DNA of 64,000 bases from Toxonevra muliebris (lineage: Eukaryota; Arthropoda; Insecta; Diptera; Pallopteridae), in assembly GCA_963691655.1 (NCBI GenBank), contig OY829330.1:62001-126000 (forward strand), read 5' to 3'. Below are positions 46,485 to 58,030 of this stretch, piece after piece. Both the position numbers and the translations under genes were made by a program. Numbering within the stretch: the stretch's first letter is position 1; every line of letters begins with the position of its first letter. A model generated the notes under the pieces. It had not been told where the DNA came from, made no database searches, and was given only the letters and a program-made list of their open reading frames with translations.

Positions 46485-47400
46485 ATGGAGGAGTACGAGC
46501 AACTCGGTCACATGACCGAGATTGGTATCGATGATGAACTATCTCCAAACTACTTCATACGTCACCATTGCGTGACAAAGCCGGACAGTAGTACAAAAAA
46601 ACTTCGGATAGTATTCGATGCTTCAGCCAAGACATCATCTGGCAGATCACTCAACGATATCATGCATATTGGACCAACAATTCAAAGTGAGCTGTTCTCA
46701 ATCCTTTTGCGTTTTCGGCTACCAAGATACGTCTTTACTACGGATATTCAGAATATGTATAGGCAAATTCTCATCCATCCTGAAGACCGCCGATACCAGC
46801 TTATCATCTGGAGGAATGATCCAAAGAAATCTATGAAATACAGTCACATACGGAACAAGATCAGCACCGTATCTGGCCACAAGATGCTTGCAGCAAAGTT
46901 GACCTTGCCAGACCAATGGCGCCATGTTGGTTCCAAGGACAACCCGGCTGACGTGCTGTCAAGAGGACTAGCGCCAAGGGCCTTGGCAGCCTGTCAATTA
47001 TGGTTTTACGGACCATTCTTCCTTCATGGAAACCAAACAATGTGGCCTCCAAAATTCTCTGCTGGCCTCGCTATTGAAAATAACATGGAAAAAAGGCAAA
47101 GGGCACCAGTATCTGTGGTAATCGCAGTCACCCAGAGCGAGCTAATTTACACCATAAATCCTAAAAACTCATTCAGAACTCTCCAAAGAGTAATGGGATA
47201 CATCTTGTGGTTCATCAATAAAGCACGCCACCACAGACATTCATGCTTGTCAGGAATGGCGCTAAGCCTCAAAGAATTGGATGATGCACTAATCATGGTT
47301 GTCCAGCAAATACAAAAGACAGACTTCAGCGATGACATCAAACATCTGAAATACAATAAAGAGATAAAAAGGACAAGCGCTCTCAGCACGTTGGAGGACG
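46485..47400 (+). pseudogene. BEL-1 RT fragment fused to RNase H end
   Basis: The RT start is clear: KLRIVFDASAKTSSGRSLND, TDIQNMYRQILIHPEDRRYQ. It then jumps to WRHVGSKDNPADVLSRG, the end of RNase H. The deletion removes the catalytic YVDD and most of RNase H. It continues into the region before integrase (ELIYTINPKNSFRTLQRVMG). The enzyme cannot work. Confidence 0.85.
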
Positions 47401-47745
47401 ACTGAAAGCAGCAACAATAAATAAGCAACGCTAAAAAAGGCAAGGGGCACCGGTATCTGTGGTAATCGCAGTCACCCAGAGCGAGCTAATTTACACCATA
47501 AATCCTAAAAACTCATTCAGAACTCTCCAAAGAGTAATGGGATACATCTTGTGGTTCATCAATAAAGCACGCCACCACAGACATCCATGCATGTCAGGAA
47601 TGGCGCTAAGCCCTAAAGAATTGGATGATGCACTAATCGTGATTGTCCAGCAAATACAAAAGACAGACTTCAGCGATGACATCAAACATCTGAAATACAA
47701 TAAAGAGATAAAAAGGACAAGCGCTCTCAGCACGTTGTCCCCATT
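47083..47745 (+). repeat. Tandem duplication inside BEL-1, offset 344 bp
   Basis: About 310 bp (47085-47396) is repeated at 47432-47740 with very few changes, including the frame ELIYTINPKNSFRTLQRVMG twice. The first copy stops (LEDD, TGA) where the second continues into integrase. Confidence 0.85.
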
Positions 47746-49047
47746 TATAGACGACAAAGGGACTCTGAGAGTGGGAGGACGACTGAAAGCAGCAACAATA
47801 TCCTACTATGCCAAACACCAAATGCTGCTCTCATACAACGATCCAGTTGTGAAATTATTGATGCAGAAGATCCACAATCAACACAAACATTGTGGAGCCC
47901 AAACGCTATTATCCATAATGCGTGAAAGATTTTGGCCCATTAAGGGTAAATGCATGGCTAGGGCAATAGTCCAAAATTGCATAACATGCACCAAAGCAAG
48001 ACCCCAGTTACTTCACCAGGTAATGGGAAATTTACCAACAACACGAGTCACTCCAGCGCGTCCATTCACAATCACTGGAGTAGACTACTGTGGACCATTC
48101 TGGGTACACTTCAAGCTACGTGGAACGACCACACAAGGCATACATCGCAGTGTTCTGTTGCTTTGCCAATAAGGCAGTTCATCTGGAACTGGTCAGCGAC
48201 CTCACAACAGAGGCCTTCATCGGTGCACTAAAACGATTCACAAGTCGGCGAGGACACTGCCAAATCTATACAGTGATAACGCCATCAATTTTGCGGGCGC
48301 CAAGAACCAATTGGCAGAATTAACATCAGCCATCTATTCATCAGAAGGGGCACGCAAGATTACAGAAGAATGCAGCAACAAAGGAATTCAGTTCAACTTT
48401 ATTCCACCTAGAGCACCTCATTTCGGAGGCCTTTGGGAAGCTGCTGTAAAATCTGCAAAACACCTCCTGGTCAGGAGTGTATCAACAGCATCACTGACAT
48501 ATGATGAACTCGAGACGGTGATTGTGGAAATGAGGCCATTCTCAACTCAAGACCGCTAACTCCCATGTCAGAAGATCCAAATGATCTAACTGCAATAACA
48601 CCAGGACATTTCTTAATACTCACGACTCAAGTTGATGTGAACGCAGAACCGCTAAAAGCAAGTTTGGCAACAAGTTGGAAGCCAGTGTCCAAACTAAAAC
48701 ATGAGTTTTGGCAACCTTTGTGAGCTTCAACAAAGACACAAATGGAAAACCCAAGCCAAAAATGTCAGGGCAGGAGATATGGTGATCATCAAAGAAGACC
48801 ACGTACCGGCTCTTCAGTGGCCACTTGGAAGAATCATGGCCACATATGGGCCATTCGGGTAGTAGACGTTAAAACAGCAACAGGTATTTGGAAAAGGCCC
48901 GTCCACAGATTGGCTCCACTCCCTGTTGAGAACAACAATGAACAACCGGCATTCCAAGGGGCACAAAAAGGACAACAAGCCTCGAAACCAGAAATTCCGA
49001 CAAAAAAAAGGAAAATTCACCATATCAATTTCGCAACTACTTTCTAA
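47459..49047 (+). pseudogene. BEL-1 integrase, broken
   Basis: IN N-terminus: SPFIDDKGTLRVGGRLKAA, then the zinc-binding region (HNQHKHCGAQTLL, NCITCTKARP). Core: TGVDYCGPF (first Asp), then, after a frame change near 48110, [19 protein letters not shown]. The expected second Asp region (about 48270) is scrambled, then FNFIPPRAPHFGGLWEAAVK gives the Glu region. The C-terminal part ends at 49047 with a Lys-rich tail. At least three frame changes. Confidence 0.85.
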
Positions 49048-49077
49048 TTGTTGACTTGTAGTCAACGCGCGGGACCA

Positions 49078-49621
49078 TGTACAAATATATACATATGTAG
49101 TCATGATAGCCTGCAATGGCAACAACAACAGCAATAACAATATTTGAAGTCGTTGAGATTGGCATTGAAATACCCCAATATCATTACACCTTTATTTTGG
49201 TGCAATATATGCATATATTATTGTCATATTTAGAATCGCTGTTATCAGCACAATTTTGAATATATGCATGTGTTGTTGTTGCTTATGTCATTGCACCTTT
49301 ATATTGGTGCAATATATGCATGTGCTGTTGTTGCTTATGCTTTTGCATGCTATCGTGAGAACTTCCGTTTTATTAGTTTGTTATAATATTGTTAGTTAGT
49401 ATTAATTTAGTATTTAAACACATAATTTATACTTAATAAAAGAGTCTTAACGCAAATCTCAAGGTGTAATCATTGACTTGAATAGCGTTTTTACTACTGC
49501 TTCTTCGGTGTTGTTCTGGTTAAAGTGCTAGAGCATCCAATTCCTTTTTCTTGTACTGGTTCATGTGCTAGTGCAAGAAACATATAAGGAATACAAGCAG
49601 TCAAACCAAGCTGCTTCGACA
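49078..49621 (+). repeat. BEL-1 3' LTR
   Basis: TGTACAAA to CTTCGACA, 544 bp, shorter than the LTR at 37636 by loss of internal GCACCTTTA-type units. The right flank ATCCT (49622-49626) matches the left flank of 37636. Confidence 0.85.
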
Positions 49622-49929
49622 ATCCTTATACTAAATTTCTTGTTGTGGAGATATACCCACAAATGCAAATGAAAAAGAATTTAAAACAGAAAGCTCTTAC
49701 GCATTCTTTTCTGGTTTGTGTTTGTGTAGTGGAAATCGCAGGGAAGCGAAATAAAAAAAAATTTTGGGTTTGATTCTAGGAAAAAGAAATATATTTTCAA
49801 TAACAAATGTAACGGGAACGAATTTTTAATATAAAAATGCATTATACAGGTAAACTATTAACTTTAGATATGTGCCACCACTGACTTTATTTTAGCAAAC
49901 GATAAGATCTATAATCTTTCTATACATAA

Positions 49930-50860
49930 TTTTAATATACCTCTTTTAGTTTAAGCATTGTCAAATATAGAAACCTATTAGGACTAAACATTTTACAGCG
50001 CTCTATTTTATATATATAGAAGATATATATAAATATTTGTGAATAAACAATTTTTCCATGACCAAATTGATAGCATACTATATTTTTATATTTATGTGAT
50101 GAAAGTATAATATTTGCATATTGCATATATTGTCTTTGTAGGTATTTTTGTTGTATATTTACTTTTTTTCCACCACACCAATGAAAAACAAAAAAGAAAA
50201 AAGGAAAAAAAAAGAATATAAGAAAAAACATATACATAAACTCACATATGTATAGCCATTTATAGGGATTTGATGTATAATCCATATGCTTAGGTAAATA
50301 ATTCAAATTTAAAGTATTATTTTATAAACTTAAAAATTTATTAGATATCATTATCTTTTATATATATGTAATAGCCCAATTCACTAGAAATTGCAAATGG
50401 TCTTATATCAATGCAAATGCAAATTTTTGCGCAACTGCAATTGCATCTTTTTTAAGTTTTTCTTCCTGTCGATTTGAAATTTTATTAGATTTGAAAATTT
50501 TACATAACGTCGTATAGTTATATGGATTTGTACACACATACGCCAAATCAATTCTCAGGCGACGATAAGTGCTTTCCGCATTTAACCTTAGAAAAGCAAC
50601 AGGGGTGACCAGTCCCCCACTACTTTTTAAAAGTACCGCAAAGAGATTTACCTTAACTGCATTTAATAAAAATAAGAAACAATGTATTTTTATTGAAGTA
50701 AATAAGTGATTTTATAATACCTAAATAAGTTTGATTTTTTCTGTTTAACATATTTGCTATTTACATAGATAAAAAAAGTGTTGCCTTTCTAAGATTAATG
50801 CACAAAGCAAAATTTTTATAATGCCGTGGTTTACTATCATTATCACTACATTTTGATGAT
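49930..50860 (-). repeat. Inverted copy of the 30-kb repeat family
   Basis: Read on the minus strand, 50860-50330 follows the order of 30060-30780: the TTAAATAGCAAA-type region, GATTTGGCGTATGTGTG, the GTAAAATTTTCAAATC and TTTGCATTTGCATTGATATAAG segments, then sequence akin to 30780-30850. It is clearly diverged, so older than the tandem units, and lacks the piggyBac-like MITE. Confidence 0.75.
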
Positions 50861-51934
50861 TTGACGTTTTTGTTGAAAAAAGACGATTTTTTAGATCAAC
50901 CACAACCGCATAAAAACTTTTTTGCTTTAAAATCTCTTCTGCCATTTTTATACATATAGTAAAAAAAACTTTAGCCACAAAAATCTTCTCAATAATAGAC
51001 AGATTTAAATTTATTTTTACCCTACTAAAAAGCTGCGTAGAAAGCTGTTGAAATAGCAACTACTAATATTATAAAGAAAGAAAATGTGATTTTGACTATT
51101 TTTTGAACTCAATACTACTAAGTGATAGTATGAGGTGACAAAAGTAAGTTTCCAAAAACTTAAATATTAACCATTTTAAGTGAATTGGTTTTCAATAGTG
51201 AAAATAAGATTTCTGCACCGATCTAGACTAAGTTTATTTACCAATTATCTTTATTCCTCGATACTGTGAGAAGTGCGCTCTAAAATAATCAACATTAATC
51301 TGCTTTTGCATTACCATTTGATGACGAGTCAAGGCTTGGTGATAATCATTAAAAAAAAGCTTTCTTCAACATTATGAACACATTTCAATACACATTGCAT
51401 CTACTATAAGATAATATAAACATTACCTATTAAGCTTTCCTCGTCAGGAAGTAGTACATCTTTTGAAGGAATAAAGACTAGATATCAATGTTGAACTTGA
51501 TTTCCAGTGATACAATTTTTATTATGCTTTCCATGCGCAAATATTTTAAGACCAGAGTATTTTACTCATGATATTAATAACACTGATTTCAGTGACAAAG
51601 CAACATTTTTGGAAAGAAAATATATTTACGTTGGCGTTTATGTTAAAGAAAAATTAATAAGGGCCTTCATTAAAACTTGCAAAGCCTTGTAAACTTGTCA
51701 AAATTTATATGAAATTTGACAGTGTGTTTCAAAAGAAGTCAATTCATTACAAAGTTTGATGTCACATCTTAAAAATTTGGGGGACGAAAATTAATTTCAC
51801 CAATTAGATTTTGAATTCAGGGAGCAACGACATGTAGATTTTGGAGTTTTTCTCTGATGACGATTTTTTACTGAAAATTACGATTTTTTCTTACAATTTT
51901 AACGATTTTTGAAGTGAAGTTTCTGGCAACACTG
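50861..51934 (-). mobile_element. hAT-like element, one end only
   Basis: The right end TCTGGCAACACTG (51922-51934) is the exact inverse of CAGTGTTGCCAGA at 57236. ACGATTTTT motifs repeat near it, as in the 57-kb element. The left end was not found, so the start given is arbitrary. No transposase is seen. Confidence 0.5.
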
Positions 51935-52437
51935 CGTATGACGGTATACATTAGTGATGGGATTTTCGGTACAATCGTAAATTTTTTCTGTATGGGGCTA
52001 GGAGAAATTATTTTATACTTTTTAGTCCGTTTTAAAAACGTGGTTTATTAAAAAAAAATTTATTAAAATTTTTCATTTTAAAGTGGTCCGTAATTCCCCG
52101 ACTGATAGAACTTATATAATTTAATACAATTTTACGAAACTGCTGGGACTTGAAGAGATGTTAAGCTTTGAAATTTTCAGAAGTTATTTTTTTTGTGAGT
52201 TTTTAGCCAAAATGAAAATGCGGTCTACAATATCCCAGTCTCCCCTACATATAAGCAAAATGTACCTACTGCAAGTGTGACGTAAAATAAAATATGTATA
52301 AAATTATCGTAATTTTTATTTTATATATTCTATACCTTCATATTGCTCAAAAAGAATAAACATACTCGGTATTGCACACTGACGTAAAGCGGTATTGCAA
52401 TGACACGGACAATGTGTTATCTCATAGTTAAATATAC
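51935..52437. other. Non-coding, intronic side of the protease gene
   Basis: No gene is supported. By gene order it lies in the intron after the exon at 52438-52598. Confidence 0.5.
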
Positions 52438-52598
52438 CTATAAAGTTGAAACGATTTTGGTGCTGCATTAATGGATACAGCCACTGGACCAATATGTGCC
52501 ACAGCAGCCTCAATAGCTTTTTCATCTTTTTGGGGCAGTATTGCCCATGACGTTACATTAACAACGGCTAATTCAGCAACAAATTGGCATTTGTCTTT
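52438..52598 (-). CDS. C1A cysteine protease exon (linker and GPV region)
   Basis: Minus strand, after a TTTTTCTTAG acceptor and before an AG/GTATAT donor; 161 nt, phase 0 start, phase 2 end. It encodes KDKCQFVAELAVVNVTSWAIL, DEKAIEAAVAHIGPVAVSIN and SFQLY. In papain-family enzymes (E)KA-x-AV-x-x-GPV-x-V-x-I-x-A is a conserved stretch between the catalytic Cys and His. Its start phase fits the end of the exon at 63058. The next exon, which should carry the catalytic His and Asn, is not found in the window, so it lies left of position 1 or has been lost. Confidence 0.85.
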
Positions 52599-53156
52599 CT
52601 AAGAAAAATGTAAATTTTAGTTATAAAAATAAAATAAAAATACTAAAACACTTAATAAATTTTCGTTGATTTTCAAATAATTTTCAAACAATTAGAGTTT
52701 TCAAATAACAGGGTTCCGGTAAACCATCATCACGATAGAACATTTATTTTCATGATTTTGGTGCAAGGAGTAAAATTATGACCCTAAATACTTGCATAAA
52801 TACACCAAGCGACAAAAAATGTCTCGTACTAAAAATTATTGTACATTAAGAAGTTTATTTCTAGAATTAATTAATCCCAGTAATTTTAACAAAGTTATGA
52901 GAGTTTTCAGTAGGTACGCTCACAAAAAGTGGCGTGTATGAAAACGCGATTTTTCGGAAAAAAAAAAAATTTCTCAGAAACTATTTTTAAATTTTTTGAA
53001 GAGAGTCAACAATCTCGTTACATGAATTTTCGTTACCACTGCTTCTAATTTTTAGAGAAGCTTTTAGGCGAATTCACCGACTCTGATAACTATAGGGCGC
53101 AGTGTGACGAGAGTTGCATTGTACAGAGAGCATGTTACGTGAAGAAAAAAGCTTGA

Positions 53157-53345
53157 GAGCCACTGGTCTAGAGGATAGTGCTGTAGACTCTCACCCATTA
53201 GGTTGTGGGTTCGATTCTCTTCTTGGTCTGATGGTTAATTCTCATAACCTTCTTATATTCACTATCAAAAAGAACGGTTTGGGAATACTTTTGGGGAAGA
53301 GTGCGAACGCCATGTCAGCTATCAGAGATTCCGATAGTCGGTAGA
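53157..53345 (+). mobile_element. SINE-like element with tRNA-like head
   Basis: A-box-like TGGTCTAGAGGATAGTGC (53164) and B box GGTTCGATTC (53208-53217), then a body CTTCTTGGTCTGATGGTTAATTC and CTTCTTATATTC. The body aligns with the element at 56754-57060, so the two are copies of one family. No LINE-like tail is seen in this copy. The 3' limit is approximate. Confidence 0.65.
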
Positions 53346-56300
53346 CAAATTGATACAATATGCGCCTGAAATAAAGAAGATGGTATAATATCTCTGAGCC
53401 ACGTATCTCATCGCTACCATATGCCCAAAATTATATTTGCAAATATATTTTTGAGGAGGAGAAGCGTACTAAATTTAGATGAAACTGGCTATCGCAACGG
53501 TCCTAAAACGGCCAAGTTGCTTGGTCCTAAGAAACTGTCTAACTTTTATGAAATTACTAATAGATCTGAAAGGTAATCAATTACTGTACTCTGAACTTAC
53601 AGTACAGATGAGTCTTCTTTAACATCCATGGTAGTCTGGTTGGATGTTCTGATTCGGTTTGGATTTGGATATGTGGCAAATGTTTAATTTATTAAAGGTT
53701 TATTTCCGGTGATATTGTTGCGTCTAGATGGTCACAAAAGTTACCTCAGTTTGTTGCTATCAGAGTTCGGCGTTAAAAACTTGTATCTCGTGACCCCTTA
53801 AAATGATGGCGCCCCCATTTATCTTCAGTAGGGAAGGTTGTCAGGGTTGGGCGTGTGCATGGTGAAGCTTTTCTTTGAGAAAGTAAACTTTGAGTGCCAT
53901 TTTGATTTCTGTAGGCGAAAGCGGTACAAGTGTTCTGAGCACAGTTTAAAAAAAAAGTATATTAAAAAAGTATTTTCCGTGACTGAAGAAAAACCATGGC
54001 ATCTTCAAGATAGGTTGTGTGTGTGTATTATGTTATTTGTGCACATTAAAATGCCGAAAGAAAAAATTCAATTTTGCAATGTGTTTGGTTATGACGTGTT
54101 GTGATGCGGGAATAGCGCCTGTTGTTAGGGTTGGACATTTTTTGTTGTCAGGCACTCAAAATTTTTCTGAACATTTCAATCGATTATTTGAAGTGAAACT
54201 TTTTTAGCGAGAGTAAATTTAAAATTTTGTTGCACTCATACGAAACTAATAAAAAACGAAGTTATGCTGCTGTTAGTGTTGAGCGAACGAGGTCATATGG
54301 GGATTGGCCAGGAACTATAGAATACAAGATTACGCCACGCGCATCTCCGTCATTTGGCTCTCACAAAATTGAGAGAAAGCTTTTGTGTCTGTGACACTGG
54401 CCGCTGAAAAATTTAACTGGCCAAAATTAAAAAAATTTAATCTCGGTTTCAAACCAAAAGTAAATGTCTTACTCTTCATCGATGCCTCATTCAATTTCAC
54501 ACTAAGAATATTCTAATTATGCAAAGTTTCTAGTTGTACGAGCGTCAAAAGTTGCAATATCGTCACGGTAACGTAAATGAGGGTAATTCGGATCGATGTA
54601 TATAAGTCAGATCGTTTTTGTTTTGCTATTTTTGGTATTTTTTATAATTACAGTAGAAGCCCGATAATTCGTAATCGCAAGGAACCAGCAATTTTTTACG
54701 AATTACAGAGGTTTTCGATTTAACGAGATTTTGATTTAACCCTTTCATCTCGGAGTTTTTTCTCAAAATTAAAATAAATTTAAAAAAAATATGTCCAGGA
54801 CTCTTAATCCTTACAATTATCTTTAAGTTTTCCAATAAGGTATAATGTCTACTGGAATTATAGCAAAGGCAACTTACGGCGATGAAGCTGCATGTATACA
54901 ATCCACTCATTTACAGCCACCATCAGTATTTTGAAAAGAAACTCAAATAAAATAGAAGCCATATCTCCCATTTTGCTTGAGTTTTCGAACATTATTGGGA
55001 CATACAATCCCAAGGTTAACGAAGTTAAAATAAGAAGAATACGAATTGATGTTTTTTTTCAATTTCTTTAATAGAAGAAAAAAGCAAAAAACAATTATTC
55101 ATTTAACTGAAATATGTATGTACACATATTAGACCCCATTAAAACTATGTTCTAAAAAGCCTGTAATTTTTAGTTGTTTAAGGCTCTTCTCGCGTATCTT
55201 GTTAACCACGAAAAACCCAAAAAATTCCATCAAAAAAAGTGAACGTAGCTATCTAGTCCAGTCATTATAAAGATTTACATCACAATAATTCTTATCTAAA
55301 ATTTTTCTTTAGTAATTGTAAGTGGGGGCATGATAGATGGAAAAACCACAAAAATCAGTTTTTTGGGGGGGGTTGCTCCCCATTTGGTGAAAAAAGCCTT
55401 TTTGTACTAATAACTGGTTAACCGTTGGAGATATCAAAAAATTTTGAATTGTATTTGATTTTCTTTTTTTTTAATGCAGTTTTTTAACTTTTAAATTATT
55501 AGAAAATATTGTTAAAAGACATGTGAATAGAAAAAAATTTTTTTGAGCTATGTATTTAATTAGTTTGGGTTTTTTTATTTTTAGGAAACAATAAAAAATT
55601 AGCCCAAGTTTGCTAATTTTAATATGCTGATAAACAAAATAGTTTCACTTCTACTGTGAGTGCCTGCAGACATATAATTTTTTTTGTCTATTTTAGCTGT
55701 AAATCTCCATATAGTTGAACTACCGATCGTGGCAATTTTGATATGGAAAATATTTTCCGCGCAATCAGAGTAGTTAATATGAAGACCACCCTGTGGCGAG
55801 CGCAGCACGGGTTTTCAAAAATCCACGGAGCACGGGATTTTATCGAACTTAATGAAGATTATCAAAGGATATACGCGCATTGCATGTGCCGTTGGTAAGT
55901 TACTTAGGATAAACTATTGTATTCAAATGGCTAATTACGTATTTTTATCAATAAAAACAATGACGAAATTTATTGAATTTGGCTTTTTGTTTCATTAAAT
56001 TTTGTTTTCCATGTAATTTTTTATCATTTTAACATATTTTTCTTTGATTTTCAGTGGGTGCCCCACTACCATTACAATTCAGTGTAGTTATTTTTTTGAA
56101 TTAGCGCACGTTCTCTCTCTCTCTCTCTCCATACAAACTGCCCGAAAACTATTTCTGATTTTGGATTCTACAGGAAAAACCCTACCGGAATCGACTACTA
56201 AATCCCACCCCGCCGAATCACTGTTCGTTCCCCAATGTTATCCATTTTTAAGTTTAAAGAAAAGATTTTTAAATATTTTTTAATGCGACGGTTTTTTATC

Positions 56301-56753
56301 ATCGGGTGTATATGTGCAAGTAAGTACATTAGGCTGGTTGATGTTCCGACTTCTTGTTGTTTGCCCGCGGGCACACCAAAACATTGAAATGAACATCCGT
56401 CGTTTATTTTGCCAATTGATGCATCAATTTGATACAATGCCTGAACTGATTGATTTTAAATATATGTTTTTTCTGATTATTTTCAATGAAAACCATTTTA
56501 TCATAAATATTTTTCTTACTATTTTATTTACAAATGCATTCATCAAACATGTGAAAAATGAAATGAGAACAAAAATGTATCAATTTGATGCCAACGACGG
56601 ATGTGTGTTAAAGTCGCCAGCACTCTATGGAAAAACCAAATTTCAAGCACGATACAATTTTTTATTCATAGTTAGCCAAATTCTTTAGATCTTTCTGTCG
56701 TCTTTTTTTTTTATAGCAGAAATTTGAACATTTTAATTAGAAAATCAATCTAA
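53346..56753. other. Intron DNA, mostly unassigned
   Basis: No gene is supported. A pogo/Tigger-like end, TA then CAGTAGAAGCCCGATAATTCG, is at about 54650. A TC microsatellite lies at about 56112-56129. A short basic frame near 53840-54100 is not convincing. Confidence 0.4.
54650..54740 (+). repeat. pogo/Tigger-like terminus
   Basis: TACAGTAGAAGCCCGATAATTCG followed by AACCAGCAATTTTTTACGAATTACAG resembles pogo/Tigger ends (CAGTA, TA target). The opposite end was not found. Confidence 0.35.
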
Positions 56754-57060
56754 GATTAGGTTGGGTTAAACGCCTGTCCAAGGACACACTTAGGCCATAA
56801 TGACCCATTGTGATACCACATGGGTGTGCCTACAGTTTAACGCCAGTTTCAAACGGCGGTGTGGCAATTTATTATCAATTGGTGGTTTTGCCATTACCTA
56901 CCAAAAGTTTTACTTGTACACTTTCTTATAATTCTCATTCACTTCATATCGATAGGAATATAAGAAGATTAGAATTAACTACCAGACTAAGAAGGAAATC
57001 GAACCGGCAACCTTCCGTGTGAAAGTATAGTGCATTACCCTCTAGATTATCGGGGTTGTC
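56754..57060 (-). mobile_element. SINE-like element with LINE-like tail
   Basis: Minus strand. The tRNA-like head has an A-box region (rc of 57031-57053) and a B box GGTTCGATTTCC (57005-56994). The body matches the copy at 53157. The 3' tail reads TGGTATCACAATGGG and TGGCCTAAGTGTG, then AACCCAACCTAA, which aligns to the 3' end of the LINE at 16077-16148 (29 of 34 bases in the core). Confidence 0.7.
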
Positions 57061-57603
57061 AATCAATATTAACTATGGATAAAAATTTTATTTACTTTTA
57101 TTAGGTTTGAGACTATGCCGCACTTAAAAGCTACTCATCAAATTTAAATTTCTTTATATAGATACTCATTATATGTATATTACATATTCTAATGGGGGTT
57201 GTAGAACCTGACCAAAGGCCTTTCTTACTGATAAGCAGTGTTGCCAGAATTTTTGTTTGGAAAACGTCCAAAACAATTTTTAAAAGCGTCATTTTACCGT
57301 TCAAATCGTCATTTTAAGTAATAAAACAAAAACATGATTATTATTATTAATTTCAAAATTTAATGATTTGTAATGTAATATAATAATTTATAAATAACTA
57401 ATTAATGTACATTTTTTACATTTTTGATATTTTAATTAATAACAAATTTTGTTAATTTTTGATTTCATTTTCCGTTTCAAGCAATAAAATATACATGGAG
57501 TAGGAACATTTTATGTCTTGTTCTTTAAATTATAGAAGTTTGTCGGCAATTCATACTGAGTGTGTATTACATATGTACATACAAACTAAAATGTTTTTAA
57601 TGA

Positions 57604-58005
57604 TGTTGAAACGAGTTTCAACTAATGCGTCTGCTTATGTTTTGCTGTTGTGTTTGCTTATGTTAATTTTGTTCATGTGTCGCTCATATTTTCAAATTGT
57701 TTAAAATTTACATAAATTCCTTCTGTTCTATTACATACATTTATTGAAATCTAGTACTTGTACTAAAAGATGTTAACTTTAAGCTTTTATCTTTATAATT
57801 CCAAGTCTGTTATTTTATTGTGGCAACGGCTATAAAAGCCCCCACTTATTAATTATTACTAAGTCTCTTTAAGTCTCTTCACTATAACCCTTATAGTTAC
57901 ACCCGCGAATCCGAATCGCCTCAAGCACTATTCTATTTCTAAATAAAATTAATTATAACGTTGAAGAAAAATATGTTCTTTCATTTATACGTTAATAATT
58001 AAACA
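57604..58005 (+). promoter_or_regulatory. 5' LTR of the small element
   Basis: 402 bp, TGTTGAAACG to ATTAAACA. A TATAAAAG box is at 57831-57838, and AATAAA at 57952-57957 should serve for polyadenylation in the 3' copy. Confidence 0.9.
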
Positions 58006-58030
58006 TGGTCCTTCGAGCCGGATTCGGGGA
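58006..58030 (+). other. tRNA primer-binding site
   Basis: TGGTCCTTCGAGCCGGATTC directly after the LTR. Its reverse complement, ending in GGCTCGAAGGACCA, looks like the 3' end of a tRNA with CCA. BEL-2 keeps only GGTCC of a site that starts alike. Confidence 0.75.

Larger units (their letters stand above)
44245..49621 (+). mobile_element. BEL-1 element, plus copy
   Basis: LTR tail (44245-44436), primer site (from 44438), gag, protease, RT fragment, RNase H end, integrase, 3' LTR (49078-49621), then ATCCT. The body is heavily damaged: stops in gag, a deletion that fuses RT to the end of RNase H, a tandem duplication at 47.1-47.7 kb and frame changes in integrase. With the LTR at 37636 and the shared ATCCT it was probably one element of about 6 kb. 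Confidence 0.85.
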
